Shown: positions 43,834-52,881, counted from the first letter of the stretch. The stretch: DNA of 64,000 nucleotides from Gordonia sp. X0973 (GCF_013348785.1 NZ_CP054691.1:3348001-3412000), one strand, 5' to 3'. Translations and numbers: made by a program. Notes: generated from the letters alone by a model not told the origin.

Positions 43834-44550
43834 ATGAGCGAAAATCCAGCGTCCTTGTCCAACGTCCGACTCGACGACCTCATCAGCGCGGTGCGTACCG
43901 CGTCCGACGATCCGCTGACCCAGCTTTCGACGGCGATGACCGTTTCCGAGCACCTCGGCGACGTCGGCGACTCGTTGATCGGCCACTTCGTCGATCAGGC
44001 CAGACGTGCCGGACAGCCGTGGAGCGCGATCGGAGCGAGCATGGGCGTGACGAAGCAGGCCGCGCAGAAAAGGTTCACCCCGAAGCCCACCGACGGCGAT
44101 CCGTTCGCACGTTTCACCCCGCGCGCCCGCAACGTGCTCGTGCACGCCCACGACGACGCGGTGCGCGCGCAGGCCGAGAGCATCACCCCGTCGCTCCTGG
44201 CCCGACACCTGCTCCCCGACGATCAATCGCTCGCCGTCGTCGCCCTCCGACAGACGGGGGCCGACGTCGACGGACTGCGCACGACCCTCGGCGACCCCAG
44301 CCCGGTCGAGACCACACTGTCGGCCGACGCGCGCACGATGATCCCCTACTCCGACGAATCCAAGACGGTCCTCGAGAAGACCCTCGCCATCGCACTCGAG
44401 AACGGCCACAACTACGTCGGCACCGAGCACCTCCTGCTCGCCCTTTTCGACGACGAACAGGCGGCTTCGACGCTGATCGCGCACGGAGCCGACCACGACA
44501 AGATCGACAGCGCGATAACCGAGCTTCTGAAGTCGATCTCGAATCAGTAG
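43834..44550 (+). CDS. Clp N-terminal domain protein with HTH-like region
   Basis: This 238-residue protein combines an N-terminal helical segment containing an HTH-like string (WSAIGASMGVTKQAAQKRF, about residues 62-80) with a Clp repeat (ClpN) domain from about residue 90 (FTPRARNVLVHAHDDAV and later the matched YVGTEHLLLALFDD). ClpN domains bind substrates or adaptors of ClpC-type unfoldases. In actinobacteria such proteins are thought to be DNA-binding and linked to protein quality control. GTTGACG boxes over the promoter suggest autoregulation. There is no Clp ATPase or protease part, so it is an adaptor or regulator, not an unfoldase. Confidence 0.75.
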   Translation: MSENPASLSNVRLDDLISAVRTASDDPLTQLSTAMTVSEHLGDVGDSLIGHFVDQARRAGQPWSAIGASMGVTKQAAQKRFTPKPTDGDPFARFTPRARNVLVHAHDDAVRAQAESITPSLLARHLLPDDQSLAVVALRQTGADVDGLRTTLGDPSPVETTLSADARTMIPYSDESKTVLEKTLAIALENGHNYVGTEHLLLALFDDEQAASTLIAHGADHDKIDSAITELLKSISNQ

Positions 44551-44560
44551 TCGCGCGTCA

Positions 44561-44665
44561 GGTGCCCAGTCGACGGGATTGAGGTGCCCAGTCGACGAGG
44601 TTTGGGTGCCCACTCGACGGGGTTGGGGTGCCCAGTCGACGGGGTTGGGGTGCCCAGTCGGCGGG
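44561..44665. repeat. Family B satellite: five 22-bp tandem units
   Basis: Units of the type GGTGCCCAGTCGACGGGGTT start at 44561, 44583, 44605, 44627 and 44649, exactly 22 bases apart. They fill the gap between the convergent Clp-N and CDF transporter genes. Orientation is opposite to the copies at 43607-43795. Confidence 0.88.
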
Positions 44666-45559
44666 TCAGCGACGCCAGGACTCGTACGAGCGGGGGTCTT
44701 CGATCGGCTCGAGATGCACGGTGATGATCAGGTCGTCGACCGCCTCGCGCAGGCGTTCCTCGACGTCCTCCACCAGGTCGTGGCCGCGCTGCACCGACCA
44801 CTCCCCCGGCACCAGCATGTGCAACTGGAGGAAACGGAGATGTCCGCCGACGCGGGTGCGCACGTCGTGGAACTCGACCTCCGGCGAACGGAAGCCGTCG
44901 AGCACTCGTCCGATCGACCCGACCTCCTCGTCGGGCATCGCGATGTCCATCAGCCCGGAGGTGGACTCCTTGATCAGCCGGTATCCGACGAACAGGATGT
45001 TGATCGCGACGGCGATGGCGATGATCGGGTCGAGCCAATACCAATGGGTGATGCCGACGAGGATGATGCCCGCGACGACGCCGGCGGTGGTGACGACGTC
45101 GGTCATCAAATGCCTGCCGTCGGCGGTCAGGGTGATCGACCGGTACCGGCGGCCCGCGCGCAACAGCACGACGGCGACCACGCCGTTCAACACGGAGGCG
45201 AGCACCGAGATCCCGACACCCAGCCCGAGCGATTCCAGGTCGCGGGGATGGATGATCCGCTCGACCGCCGCATAGATGATGACCACCGCGGCGACGAAGA
45301 TCATCGCCCCTTCGACACCGGCGGAGAAGTACTCCGCCTTGGCGTGACCGAAGTTGTGGTCGTCGTCGGCCGGACGGGCCGCGACACGTAGCGCGAAGAG
45401 GGCCACGACGGCGGCCACCAGGTTGACGACCGATTCGGCGGCATCCGACAGGAGCCCGACCGACCCGGTGAGCCACCACGCGCCCACCTTGAGGGCAATG
45501 GTTGCGAGAGCCGTGACGATCGACAGCCATGCGAACATCTGCAGACGGTTCCGACTCAC
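44666..45559 (-). CDS. Cation diffusion facilitator (CDF) metal transporter
   Basis: This 297-residue CDF family proton-coupled exporter of zinc, iron, cobalt or manganese has six membrane helices. The metal site residues are visible in helix II (LLSDAAESVVN) and helix V (ADGRHLMTDV, H-x3-D), and a C-terminal cytoplasmic domain with H-D-V-R-T-R-V-G-G and two further His residues binds metal for dimer control. I chose the GTG at 45559, which gives the usual short CDF N-terminus; an ATG at 45577 is possible but abuts a CRP-like site. The metal cannot be told from the motif alone. Confidence 0.87.
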   Translation of the reverse strand: MSRNRLQMFAWLSIVTALATIALKVGAWWLTGSVGLLSDAAESVVNLVAAVVALFALRVAARPADDDHNFGHAKAEYFSAGVEGAMIFVAAVVIIYAAVERIIHPRDLESLGLGVGISVLASVLNGVVAVVLLRAGRRYRSITLTADGRHLMTDVVTTAGVVAGIILVGITHWYWLDPIIAIAVAINILFVGYRLIKESTSGLMDIAMPDEEVGSIGRVLDGFRSPEVEFHDVRTRVGGHLRFLQLHMLVPGEWSVQRGHDLVEDVEERLREAVDDLIITVHLEPIEDPRSYESWRR

Positions 45560-45576
45560 CCAACCATTGTGGCGCA

Positions 45577-45592
45577 TATGACCCAGATCACA
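45577..45592. promoter_or_regulatory. CRP/GlxR-like site between CDF and TPR-like genes
   Basis: TATGA-CCCAGA-TCACA differs by one base from the TGTGA-N6-TCACA consensus of CRP-family regulators. It is in the gap between divergent genes. Matches at this level occur by chance, so this is a candidate only. Confidence 0.4.
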
Positions 45593-45615
45593 TCGGCATG
45601 GGCCACACTGGAGAC

Positions 45616-46158
45616 ATGCTCGACGAGATGGAGGCCGAGGCAACGGCCCTGTATGCCGACGGCGATTTCACCTCCGCCCTCGCGGAGTACTCGGTGTTGG
45701 CCGAGATCCGCGCCCGCCGCGAGGGGCCGTACTCCCCGCGGTACCTGCTGAACCTGCACGGATGCGTGCGCTGCTCCTACGAGCTGAGCCGTTGGCTGGA
45801 ATGCGCCGGGCTGTGCACGGAACTGCACGGGAAGTACGTCCGCACCCACGGTCGCGCCGAGACCGACACGGTCGACGTCGCCAAGCGCTGGGCGTGGTCG
45901 TTACTGAATCTGAGCGACTACCCGGGAGCGGTGGCGATCTATTTGCAGACGGCCGACGCCCTGTGGGACTCCGACCCGATCACGGCCCGGCGACTCCTCG
46001 GCGCCCCCGCCGCCCACCTGCGCGACGTCGACGTCGCCGCTTTGACCTCATCGCTGCGCCACGGCCCCGACCTGATCTCGACGGTGCGCGAGTTGAGCGA
46101 CGAAAAGACCGACGCCAACCCGTCGCTGACAGTGGACGGATTGGCGTCGGCCTCGTAG
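45616..46158 (+). CDS. TPR-like helical protein, unknown function
   Basis: This 180-residue soluble protein is built of helix pairs resembling tetratricopeptide repeats (EAEATALYADGDFTSALAEYSVLAEI; YLLNLHGCVRCSYELSRW; SLLNLSDYPGAVAIYLQTADALW). Such proteins usually mediate protein contacts. The start is the ATG at 45616, with GGAG just before; an ATG at 45598 is possible. It is convergent with the HdeD gene. No specific role can be assigned. Confidence 0.65.
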   Translation: MLDEMEAEATALYADGDFTSALAEYSVLAEIRARREGPYSPRYLLNLHGCVRCSYELSRWLECAGLCTELHGKYVRTHGRAETDTVDVAKRWAWSLLNLSDYPGAVAIYLQTADALWDSDPITARRLLGAPAAHLRDVDVAALTSSLRHGPDLISTVRELSDEKTDANPSLTVDGLASAS

Positions 46159-46193
46159 TTGTTCGTGGGGCGCCGACGAGCGGCACCGCCGGA

Positions 46194-46769
46194 TTAGACC
46201 TTCTTCGGCAGCGTGAGCAGCGAGACGACGCTCACGATGATCAGCAGGATGCCCGCGACCCACACGAAGGTGGAGAGAGCCAGCGCCGGCCAGACGATCA
46301 TGATGATGCCGGCGGCGATGGCGACGACGCCCGAGAAGATGGCCAGCCACACCGAGGTGTGACGCGACCCGGTGGTGGCGCCGAACAGGTCGCCGATGCC
46401 CTGGAAGATCCAGCCGATGCCGATGAACACGGCGAGGAACCATGCGCGGTAGTTCTCATCCCAGGCATCCATGTGCGGGTGCCACAGGACGACGATGCCG
46501 GCCCACAGGATCATCAGACCGATCAGGCCCAGCGCGAAGCGCATGCCGCCGGAGAGGAAGGTCGCGGCGAACGCCTGGTAGAGACGGAAGAGACCTGCCG
46601 CGAGCAGGGCGATTCCGAGCAGGATTCCGAGCACGTTGATGGTCGCACTCGGCCACACCAGGCACGCGATGCCGACGGCGATGCCGACGATCGCAGAGAA
46701 AACAATGGTCCCCCGGACTGCACCGACAGCAGTTTCCGGGATCTGGCGTTCGATATCAGCAATTGTCAT
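46194..46769 (-). CDS. HdeD-family (DUF308) membrane protein
   Basis: This 191-residue membrane protein has six predicted helices in the DUF308 pattern of repeated two-helix units (GIACLVWPSATINVLGILLGIALLAAG; FSGVVAIAAGIIMIVWPALAL). HdeD of E. coli is linked to acid resistance; in actinobacteria the role is unproved. It is divergent from the thioesterase gene across 118 bases. A glutamate decarboxylase gene, another acid-resistance function, lies 8 kb away, which is suggestive only. Confidence 0.85.
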   Translation of the reverse strand: MTIADIERQIPETAVGAVRGTIVFSAIVGIAVGIACLVWPSATINVLGILLGIALLAAGLFRLYQAFAATFLSGGMRFALGLIGLMILWAGIVVLWHPHMDAWDENYRAWFLAVFIGIGWIFQGIGDLFGATTGSRHTSVWLAIFSGVVAIAAGIIMIVWPALALSTFVWVAGILLIIVSVVSLLTLPKKV

Positions 46770-46887
46770 GGCCTGAGATTAACCCAAGAACGCGCCGTTG
46801 TCTGGGCGAACTCCGTTTACTCCGCAACGATTTGGCACATACCCCCAACGCCCTTACCGCTCCCCGCCGTGGGTGTAACAAGGAACA

Positions 46888-47748
46888 ATGGCTAATCCGA
46901 GCTTCTTCACCGAATCCGACGGCCGTCTGCACGCCACTCGCTACTCGATGAGCTTGTGGGCCAAGGGAACCCTGCACGGCCCGGCGGTCTGCGCACTGGG
47001 CGCCCGCGCCGCCGAGTCGGCCGGGGCGCGCGACGGCTTCCGGCCTGCTCGATTCACCGTCGACATGTTTCGCGCGGCCCGCTCGATACCCACGACGACC
47101 GAGGCGACGATCGTGCGCGACGGCGGCCGGGTCCGCGTCGTCCAGGTCGACATCCTGCAGCATCGGGACGACGACGATCCGGTCTGCGTCGCCCGGTCGA
47201 CGACGGTGTTCCTCAAGGAGTCGGCGAATCCACACGGCGAGCGCTGGACCCCGCCGTCGACCTTCGACCCGCCACCGGCCGCCGCCGACGACTACTACCC
47301 CTTCTTCGCCGCCGATGCGACGACCACCGCCGACGGGACCCCCGTCGACACCGTGGCGTGGACCCACGACTTCAGCGCCATGCAGGGTCCGGGGCGCAAA
47401 CGCAACTGGGCGCAGACGCTGCCCGTCGTGCCCGGCGAGGAGCCGTCGCCGTTCGTACTCGCCGTGACGGCAGCCGAATCGACCAGCGCCGTCGGCAATT
47501 GGGGCACCACCGGCATCGCCCTGATCAACTGCGATCTCACCGTCGCCCTCTCGCGCCTCCCGATCGGGCGCCGCGTCGGCGTCCAGGCGCAATTCCACTC
47601 CGAGGACGACGGGATCTCGGTCAGCACCACGACCATCTACGACGAAGCCGGGGCCATCGGCACCGGCGTAGCGACCGCCGTCAACAACTCCGCCGCCGAA
47701 ATAAACGCCACCAATGTGACGGCCGGGGAACGTTTCCAACCGGAGTGA
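46888..47748 (+). CDS. Acyl-CoA thioesterase-like double hot-dog protein
   Basis: This is a 286-residue protein of the thioesterase superfamily (TesB-like, two hot-dog folds). The opening (F-F-T-E-S-D-G-R-L-H-A-T) and the second-half string (SVGNWGTTGIALINCDLTVALSRLPIGRRVGVQAQFHSEDDGISVSTTTIYDEAG has the core pattern) match actinobacterial thioesterase-family proteins that hydrolyse acyl-CoA. Catalytic residues cannot be placed with certainty. It stands alone, with the DUF4185 gene 61 bases downstream. Confidence 0.75.
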   Translation: MANPSFFTESDGRLHATRYSMSLWAKGTLHGPAVCALGARAAESAGARDGFRPARFTVDMFRAARSIPTTTEATIVRDGGRVRVVQVDILQHRDDDDPVCVARSTTVFLKESANPHGERWTPPSTFDPPPAAADDYYPFFAADATTTADGTPVDTVAWTHDFSAMQGPGRKRNWAQTLPVVPGEEPSPFVLAVTAAESTSAVGNWGTTGIALINCDLTVALSRLPIGRRVGVQAQFHSEDDGISVSTTTIYDEAGAIGTGVATAVNNSAAEINATNVTAGERFQPE

Positions 47749-47809
47749 AGCTGGTTACGGCTCCGTCTCGAATAACGATTCGGCAACGTCGGCTGGTAAC
47801 CTGCGACAC

Positions 47810-48874
47810 ATGCTTTTCCGTTCCAGCCGCGCCAAAGCCGTAGCCCTGACCGTTGCCGCCGCCACGGCGGCCGGCTTGGCGTCGGCCGTCAATGCCACCG
47901 ACGCCAACGCCGTCGTCAACGGTCGCGGGACCATCGTCGCCCGCCTGACCGGCCCCGGCGCGATCAACGACACCGTCGGCAAATACGACATCATCGGCAC
48001 CGACCTCGGCATCCTGTGGGACAACGGCAAGGGCGAGGTGCTGGCCGCCTTCGGCGACACGCAGTCCTTCGACGGCTGGTCGCTGCTGCGCGGACAGCTG
48101 TTCCAGCTCCGCTCCAACGCGCTGCTGCGCAGCCGTGACCGCAATCTGTCCAACGGCATGACCTTCACCGGCCACTCCGGTCCGCCCGGATACGCCAAGC
48201 GCGTCGTCAAGGCGAGCCGCCGCGAGATCACGATCGTCCCGACCGGCGGCGTCGCGGTCAACGGCAAGCAGTACATGGGCATCCAGGCCGTCAACGTGTG
48301 GGGCGACGCGGGTCGCTGGATGACCCGCTACGGCGCCCTGGCCGTCTCCGGCAACAACGGCCGCACCTTCAAGCGCGTGGTCGCGTACCGCCCGAACTAC
48401 CGCGGCAACCGCAAGTTCCAGCAGGTCGCGATGATGAAGGACGGCGGCTACGTCTACGTCTACGGCACGCCGAGCGGCCGTTACGGCGCGGTCTACCTCG
48501 GCCGCGTGCCGGAGGGGAAGATCGAGAACCTCGGCGCCTACGAGTACTGGTCGGTGAACCACTGGCACAAGGGCAGCCCGACGGCCGCGACGCCGATCAT
48601 GTCCGCGCCCACCGGCGAGCTGTCGGTGGCCTACAACCGCTACCTCGGCCGCTACGTCTCCCTGGCGACCCGCGACGGCGCCGTCCTGCGCACCGCGCCG
48701 CGCCCGGAGGGCCCGTGGACGCCGGGGCAGAACATCGTGCCGGCGAGCGATCCGCTCGGCGGCTACGCCCCGTTCATCCATCCGTGGTCCCTCGACGGCC
48801 CGACGATGTACTTCACCTACTCCATCTGGCACGGCTACCAGGTCTATCTCATGCGGGTGAACCTCCGCCGCTGA
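47810..48874 (+). CDS. Secreted DUF4185 protein
   Basis: This 354-residue exported protein has a signal peptide over residues 1 to about 34 (ending N-A-T-D-A-N-A) and a mature DUF4185 domain, a beta-propeller-like fold related to glycosidase-type propellers. Recurrent strings such as GTDLGILWDNGKGEVLAAFGDT and YNRYLGRYVSLATRDG mark successive blades. Known members are secreted by mycolic-acid bacteria, without an assigned substrate; polysaccharide binding or cleavage is plausible. A strong hairpin terminator follows. Confidence 0.82.
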   Translation: MLFRSSRAKAVALTVAAATAAGLASAVNATDANAVVNGRGTIVARLTGPGAINDTVGKYDIIGTDLGILWDNGKGEVLAAFGDTQSFDGWSLLRGQLFQLRSNALLRSRDRNLSNGMTFTGHSGPPGYAKRVVKASRREITIVPTGGVAVNGKQYMGIQAVNVWGDAGRWMTRYGALAVSGNNGRTFKRVVAYRPNYRGNRKFQQVAMMKDGGYVYVYGTPSGRYGAVYLGRVPEGKIENLGAYEYWSVNHWHKGSPTAATPIMSAPTGELSVAYNRYLGRYVSLATRDGAVLRTAPRPEGPWTPGQNIVPASDPLGGYAPFIHPWSLDGPTMYFTYSIWHGYQVYLMRVNLRR

Positions 48875-48910
48875 CCGGGGCCGTACCCGGCAAGCCGGCA
48901 GACCCACAGA

Positions 48911-48939
48911 CGAGTCCCGCACCCCAGGTGCGGGACTCG
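48911..48939 (+). terminator. Hairpin after the DUF4185 gene
   Basis: A perfect 13-bp stem (CGAGTCCCGCACC / GGTGCGGGACTCG) with a 3-base loop lies 37 bases after the DUF4185 stop. No T run follows, so it may act as a factor-dependent or intrinsic high-GC terminator. Confidence 0.7.
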
Positions 48940-48969
48940 TCGCATCTGACGGTCGATCTCCACTACCCT

Positions 48970-48985
48970 GGTGACCCAGGTCACA
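48970..48985 (+). promoter_or_regulatory. CRP/GlxR-like palindrome
   Basis: GGTGA-CCCAGG-TCACA matches TGTGA-N6-TCACA at all but the first base, and GTGACC-CA-GGTCAC is a perfect palindrome. It lies 17 bases before the start codon of the small 77-residue gene. Confidence 0.5.
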
Positions 48986-49001
48986 AACATAGGGAGGTGC
49001 C

Positions 49002-49235
49002 GTGCCGAATCGGTTCCTGCACTACGGCGGCAGCAAATACATCTTGAATCGCGAGGGCGAGGCACGCCTGCAGCGCGTCCTAGAGTCGGTCTACGGCGCC
49101 GGGACCAACCACCAGTGGTTCACCCTCTACCCGGACAGTCCGACGCCGTGCAGCCTGTTGATCGCCCCCGGGGTGCCGATGTCGGTGGAGACCGAGTACG
49201 AGGTCGGCGACGACGTCGGTTCGACGCGAAGCTGA
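49002..49235 (+). CDS. Small conserved-looking protein, 77 residues
   Basis: This is a 77-residue soluble protein with a GTG start and a strong GGGAGG ribosome site six bases before. It is charged, with aromatic residues (NRFLHYGGSKYILN, HQWFTLYPDS) and no signal or membrane helix. I do not recognise the family. It is preceded by a CRP-like palindrome and converges on the YnfA-family gene. Confidence 0.6.
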   Translation: MPNRFLHYGGSKYILNREGEARLQRVLESVYGAGTNHQWFTLYPDSPTPCSLLIAPGVPMSVETEYEVGDDVGSTRS

Positions 49236-49275
49236 CGTATCGCGCGGGTGACGCGAATGCTCGGCGCGCGGAGAC

Positions 49276-49602
49276 TCAGCGCGGCCACATAATGACCACG
49301 ACCCCGACGAGGCAGACGGCGGCACCGACGAGGTCGTACCGATCGGGGCGGAAGCCGTCGACGATCATCCCCCAGGCCAGCGACCCGACGATGAAGACGC
49401 CGCCGTAGGCGGCCAACACCCGCCCGAAATTGGCGTCCGGTTGCGCCGCCGCCACCGCGCCGTAGAGGCCGAGCGCCACCGCGCCGATCCCCACCCACAG
49501 CCAACCGCGGTGTTCGCGCAGGCCCTGCCACACCATCCAGGCGCCGCCGATCTCGAGCAGGGCGGCGACGGCGAAGAGGAGCAGTGATCGCGCCAGGGTC
49601 AT
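49276..49602 (-). CDS. YnfA family (UPF0060) small membrane protein
   Basis: This 108-residue protein has four transmembrane helices and fits the YnfA/UPF0060 family, related to small multidrug-resistance transporters. The family strings [20 protein letters not shown] and [20 protein letters not shown] are present. It probably works as a dimer in the membrane; substrates are not established for actinobacterial members. It is divergent from endonuclease IV with only 18 bases between the starts. Confidence 0.9.
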   Translation of the reverse strand: MTLARSLLLFAVAALLEIGGAWMVWQGLREHRGWLWVGIGAVALGLYGAVAAAQPDANFGRVLAAYGGVFIVGSLAWGMIVDGFRPDRYDLVGAAVCLVGVVVIMWPR

Positions 49603-49620
49603 GGCGCCTATCGTAGAGCC

Positions 49621-50391
49621 ATGCGAATCGGAGCCCACCTGCGCGAAGACGAGAGTCCACTCGAGACCGCCGAGGAACTCGGCATCGACCTCTTCCAGAT
49701 GTTCGTCACCGACCCCCAGGGGTGGAAGAAGCCGGAGAAGCGCGCCGACGCCGAGGCGATCGCCGCGTCGGAGATCGACGTCGTGGTGCATTCCAGCTAC
49801 CAGATCAACGTCGCCTCCCTCAACAACCGCCTGCGGATGCCCTCGCGCAAAGCCGTCGAGCAGCAGGCCGCCGCCGCCGCGGAGTTGGGCGCCTTCGGCC
49901 TCGTCGTCCACGGCGGTCACCTGCGCGACGGGGAGGATGCGGCGCTCGGCTACGAGAATTGGCGCAAGTTGTTCGAGCGCCAGGCCGACAAGGGGGGCTT
50001 CGGCGTGCCGATCCTCATCGAGAACACCGCGGGCGGCGACCACGCGATGGCGCGCACCCTGGAGATGATCGAGCGGCTGTGGGAGGCCGTGGGCGATTTC
50101 GAGCAGGCCGGGTTCTGTCTGGACACCTGTCACGCCTGGGCCGGCGGCGAAGACCTCGTCGGCATGGTCGAGCGGATCCGGGCGATCACCGGCCGGATCG
50201 ACCTGGTGCATTTGAACAACTCGCGCGACGAGTTCGACTCCGGCCGCGACCGCCACGCGAATCTGGCCTCCGGACAGATCGACCCCACCGTCCTCGTCGG
50301 CGTGATCGAGGCCGCCGATGCCCCCGTCGTGTTGGAGACGCCCGCCGACGGAATCCCCGACGACCTGGCCTTTCTCCGCGAAAACGCGTGA
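49621..50391 (+). CDS. nfo: Endonuclease IV (AP endonuclease)
   Basis: This 256-residue AP endonuclease of family 2 (TIM barrel, three zinc ions) cuts DNA 5' to abasic sites in base-excision repair. Metal-ligand segments are visible in order: VVHSSY, VVHGGH, IENTAGG (Glu), [12 protein letters not shown] (Asp and His) and [20 protein letters not shown]. It is somewhat shorter than E. coli Nfo (285). It begins 18 bases from the divergent YnfA gene. The fadE5 gene follows after 171 bases with its own promoter. Confidence 0.9.
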   Translation: MRIGAHLREDESPLETAEELGIDLFQMFVTDPQGWKKPEKRADAEAIAASEIDVVVHSSYQINVASLNNRLRMPSRKAVEQQAAAAAELGAFGLVVHGGHLRDGEDAALGYENWRKLFERQADKGGFGVPILIENTAGGDHAMARTLEMIERLWEAVGDFEQAGFCLDTCHAWAGGEDLVGMVERIRAITGRIDLVHLNNSRDEFDSGRDRHANLASGQIDPTVLVGVIEAADAPVVLETPADGIPDDLAFLRENA

Positions 50392-50437
50392 CTGGAGGGA
50401 TTCCTGGGGCGATTGATTGAGGTCACACAACTCTCAG

Positions 50438-50487
50438 TTGTCCAGGTTTGAACCGAGGGGTATTCTGAGATGGTTACCGGCGAGTAA
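50438..50487 (+). promoter_or_regulatory. fadE5 promoter with TetR-type operator TTACCGGCGAGTAA
   Basis: TTGTCC (50438-50443), 17 bases, TATTCT (50461-50466) make a plausible promoter. The 14-bp motif TTACCGGCGAGTAA at 50474-50487 covers the expected transcription start. The same motif appears at 59872-59885 and 63150-63163, next to fadA2/fabG4 and the TetR gene. Confidence 0.65.
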
Positions 50488-50562
50488 CATAGCTCTCCGC
50501 GTCACCCCCTCAGTCCCCTGGGCCGTGGCCGACACAGCCCGAGAAAAAAGGAATGCACCACC

Positions 50563-52398
50563 ATGGGCCATTACAAGTCCAACCTGCGTGACCTCCAGTT
50601 CAACATCTTCGAGGTCCTCGGCCTCGAGAAGGTTCTCGGCGAAGGCGAGTTCGCCGACCTCGACCGTGAGACGGTCGCCGACATGTTCCGCGAGGTCGCG
50701 GCGCTGGCCGAAGGCCCGATCGCCGAGCCGTTCGCCGACACCGACCGCAACCCGCCGGTCTTCGACCCGGAGACCCACACCGTCGCCATCCCCGAGGGCT
50801 TCAAGAAGGCCGTCGCGACCTTCCAGGAGTCGGGCTGGCAGTTCAGCGGCCTGCGCGAGGAGCTCGGCGGCGTGCCGGTCCCGTCGGCCGTCAAGTGGGG
50901 CATCGCCGAGCTGCTCCTCGGCGCCCAGCCGGCCGCCTTTATGTACATGGCCGGCCCGTCCTTCGCCCAGGTCTTCTACAACAACGGCACCGACGAGCAG
51001 AAGAAGTGGGCCGAGATCATCGCCGAGCGCGGCTGGGGCGCCACCATGGTCCTCACCGAGCCCGACGCCGGTTCCGACGTCGGCGCCGGTCGCACCAAGG
51101 CCACCCAGCAGGAAGACGGCAGCTGGCACATCGACGGCGTGAAGCGCTTCATCACCTCGGCCGACTCCGACGACATGTTCGAGAATGTCTTCCACCTCGT
51201 TCTCGCCCGCCCCGAGGGTGCCGGCCCCGGCACCAAGGGCCTGTCGCTGTTCTACGTCCCGAAGGTCCACTTCGACTTCGAGACCCAGGAGTTCGGCGAG
51301 CGCAACGGTGTCTTCGTCACCAACGTCGAGCACAAGATGGGCCTGAAGGCCTCGGCCACCTGCGAGCTGACCTTCGGCCAGCACGGCGTTCCGGCCAAGG
51401 GCTGGCTCGTCGGCGAGGTCCACAACGGCATCGCCCAGATGTTCGACGTCATCGAGCACGCCCGCATGATGGTCGGCACCAAGGCCATCTCGACGCTCTC
51501 GACCGGCTACCTCAACGCCCTCGAGTACGCCAAGCAGCGCGTCCAGGGCGCCGACCTGACGCAGATGACCGACAAGGCCGCGCCGCGCGTGACCATCACG
51601 CATCACCCCGACGTGCGCCGTTCGCTCATGACGCAGAAGGCCTACGCCGAGGGCCTGCGCGCGGTCTACCTGTTCACCGCCGCCCACCAGGACGAGGTCA
51701 CCGCGAATCTCGTCTCCGGTGCCGACAAGGACATGGCGTTCAAGGTCAACGACCTGCTGCTGCCGATCGTCAAGGGCGTCGGCTCCGAGCGCGCCTACGA
51801 GAAGCTGACCGAGTCGCTGCAGACGCTGGGCGGTTCGGGCTTCCTGCAGGACTACCCGCTGGAGCAGTACATCCGCGACTCGAAGATCGACTCGCTGTAC
51901 GAGGGCACCACGGCCATCCAGGCGCAGGACTTCTTCTTCCGCAAGATCATCCGCGACAAGGGCCAGGCTCTCGGCCACGTCGCCGGGCAGGTCTCGGAGT
52001 TCATCTCCTCCGACGCGGTCGACGGTCGCCTCAAGGGTGAGCGCGCGCTGCTGCAGACCGCCCTGGAGGACGTGCAGGGCATGGCCGCCACGCTCACCGG
52101 CTTCCTCATGTCGGCGCAGGAGGACCCGAAGCAGCTGTACAAGGTCGGCACCGGCTCGGTGCGCTTCCTGATGTCGGTCGGCGACCTGCTGATCGGCTGG
52201 CTGCTGCTGCGCCAGGCCGAGGTCGCCCTCGCCGCCCTGGACAACGGCGCCGACGGTGCGGACAAGGCGTTCTACGAGGGCAAGGTCGCCGTCGCGACCT
52301 TCTTCGCGAAGAACATGCTCCCGCAGCTCACGTCGACCCGGGCCATCCTGGAGAACATCGACAACGACATCATGGAACTCGACGAAGCCGCGTTCTGA
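50563..52398 (+). CDS. fadE5: Acyl-CoA dehydrogenase FadE5-like
   Basis: This 611-residue FAD-dependent acyl-CoA dehydrogenase catalyses the first step of fatty-acid beta-oxidation. Strings that fix the family include [23 protein letters not shown], the [16 protein letters not shown] segment with the catalytic Glu, and a C-terminal helical extension as in mycobacterial FadE5 (length about 611). It has its own promoter and an operator shared with fadA2/fabG4, which in M. tuberculosis (Rv0242c-Rv0244c) are close neighbours of fadE5. Downstream is a strong hairpin. With FadA2 it would supply beta-oxidation enzymes under one TetR regulator. Confidence 0.9.
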   Translation: MGHYKSNLRDLQFNIFEVLGLEKVLGEGEFADLDRETVADMFREVAALAEGPIAEPFADTDRNPPVFDPETHTVAIPEGFKKAVATFQESGWQFSGLREELGGVPVPSAVKWGIAELLLGAQPAAFMYMAGPSFAQVFYNNGTDEQKKWAEIIAERGWGATMVLTEPDAGSDVGAGRTKATQQEDGSWHIDGVKRFITSADSDDMFENVFHLVLARPEGAGPGTKGLSLFYVPKVHFDFETQEFGERNGVFVTNVEHKMGLKASATCELTFGQHGVPAKGWLVGEVHNGIAQMFDVIEHARMMVGTKAISTLSTGYLNALEYAKQRVQGADLTQMTDKAAPRVTITHHPDVRRSLMTQKAYAEGLRAVYLFTAAHQDEVTANLVSGADKDMAFKVNDLLLPIVKGVGSERAYEKLTESLQTLGGSGFLQDYPLEQYIRDSKIDSLYEGTTAIQAQDFFFRKIIRDKGQALGHVAGQVSEFISSDAVDGRLKGERALLQTALEDVQGMAATLTGFLMSAQEDPKQLYKVGTGSVRFLMSVGDLLIGWLLLRQAEVALAALDNGADGADKAFYEGKVAVATFFAKNMLPQLTSTRAILENIDNDIMELDEAAF

Positions 52399-52414
52399 TC
52401 GTCGTATCAACCCG

Positions 52415-52451
52415 AATCGGGCCCGACACCGTCACGGTGTCGGGCCCGATT
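52415..52451. terminator. Bidirectional 17-bp hairpin between fadE5 and ArsR genes
   Basis: A perfect 17-bp stem (52415-52431 with 52435-52451) and a 3-base loop. It begins with AA and ends with TT on either strand, and lies between convergent genes, so it can end transcription from both sides. Confidence 0.85.
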
Positions 52452-52468
52452 TCGTACGGGGGTAGCCG

Positions 52469-52786
52469 CTACCGCTGATTCGCGGCGGTCAGTACTGAGG
52501 CCAGCAGACCCGGGTAGGCGGCGTCGACGTCGTCGGTGCGCAGCGCGTACCGCGCGCATCGCCCGTCGGGAAAGCGCTGTACGACACCGGCCTCCCGCAG
52601 GATCTTGAGGTGGTGGCTGGCGGTCGCCTTGGTGACGGTGTCGTAGAGGTCGACGCAGGCCTGCGGCTCGTCGGCGTTGAACAATCGCCGGGCCATCTCC
52701 AGGCGCACCGGGTCGGCCAGCGCGTTCAGGATCGCGTGGAGATCGGCGACGGCGGTGTCCGGCACGTCGATCTGTGCGTTCGTCAC
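52469..52786 (-). CDS. ArsR-family regulator
   Basis: This 105-residue winged-helix regulator is of the ArsR/SmtB type: LHAILNALADPVRLEMARRLF then the recognition helix in VTKATASHHLKILREAGVV. It has one Cys (DEPQACVDL) but no clear metal-binding CxC pair, so it may sense something other than metal. The start is a GTG; longer frames lack a motif. It is divergent from an MFS exporter gene across two matched palindromes, its likely operators. Confidence 0.88.
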   Translation of the reverse strand: MTNAQIDVPDTAVADLHAILNALADPVRLEMARRLFNADEPQACVDLYDTVTKATASHHLKILREAGVVQRFPDGRCARYALRTDDVDAAYPGLLASVLTAANQR

Positions 52787-52806
52787 GGTCTCACACTCCG
52801 ATAATC

Positions 52807-52865
52807 GTTTGATGTGCGTCGAACAATGAGCTAGTCTCGACATCACTGTTCGATCATTGTCAAAC
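52807..52865. promoter_or_regulatory. Twin ArsR-type operators GTTYGA-N6-TCRAAC
   Basis: GTTTGA-tgtgcg-TCGAAC at 52807-52824 and GTTCGA-tcattg-TCAAAC at 52848-52865 share one palindromic pattern; the centres are 41 bases apart (about four helical turns). They lie in the gap between the divergent ArsR and MFS genes. Confidence 0.75.
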
Positions 52866-52881
52866 ATACCCGAGGATCGTG

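Noticed and set aside
46167..46187. Hairpin between the TPR-like and HdeD genes
   Set aside because: The 7-bp stem has a mismatch and no T run; too weak to call a terminator.
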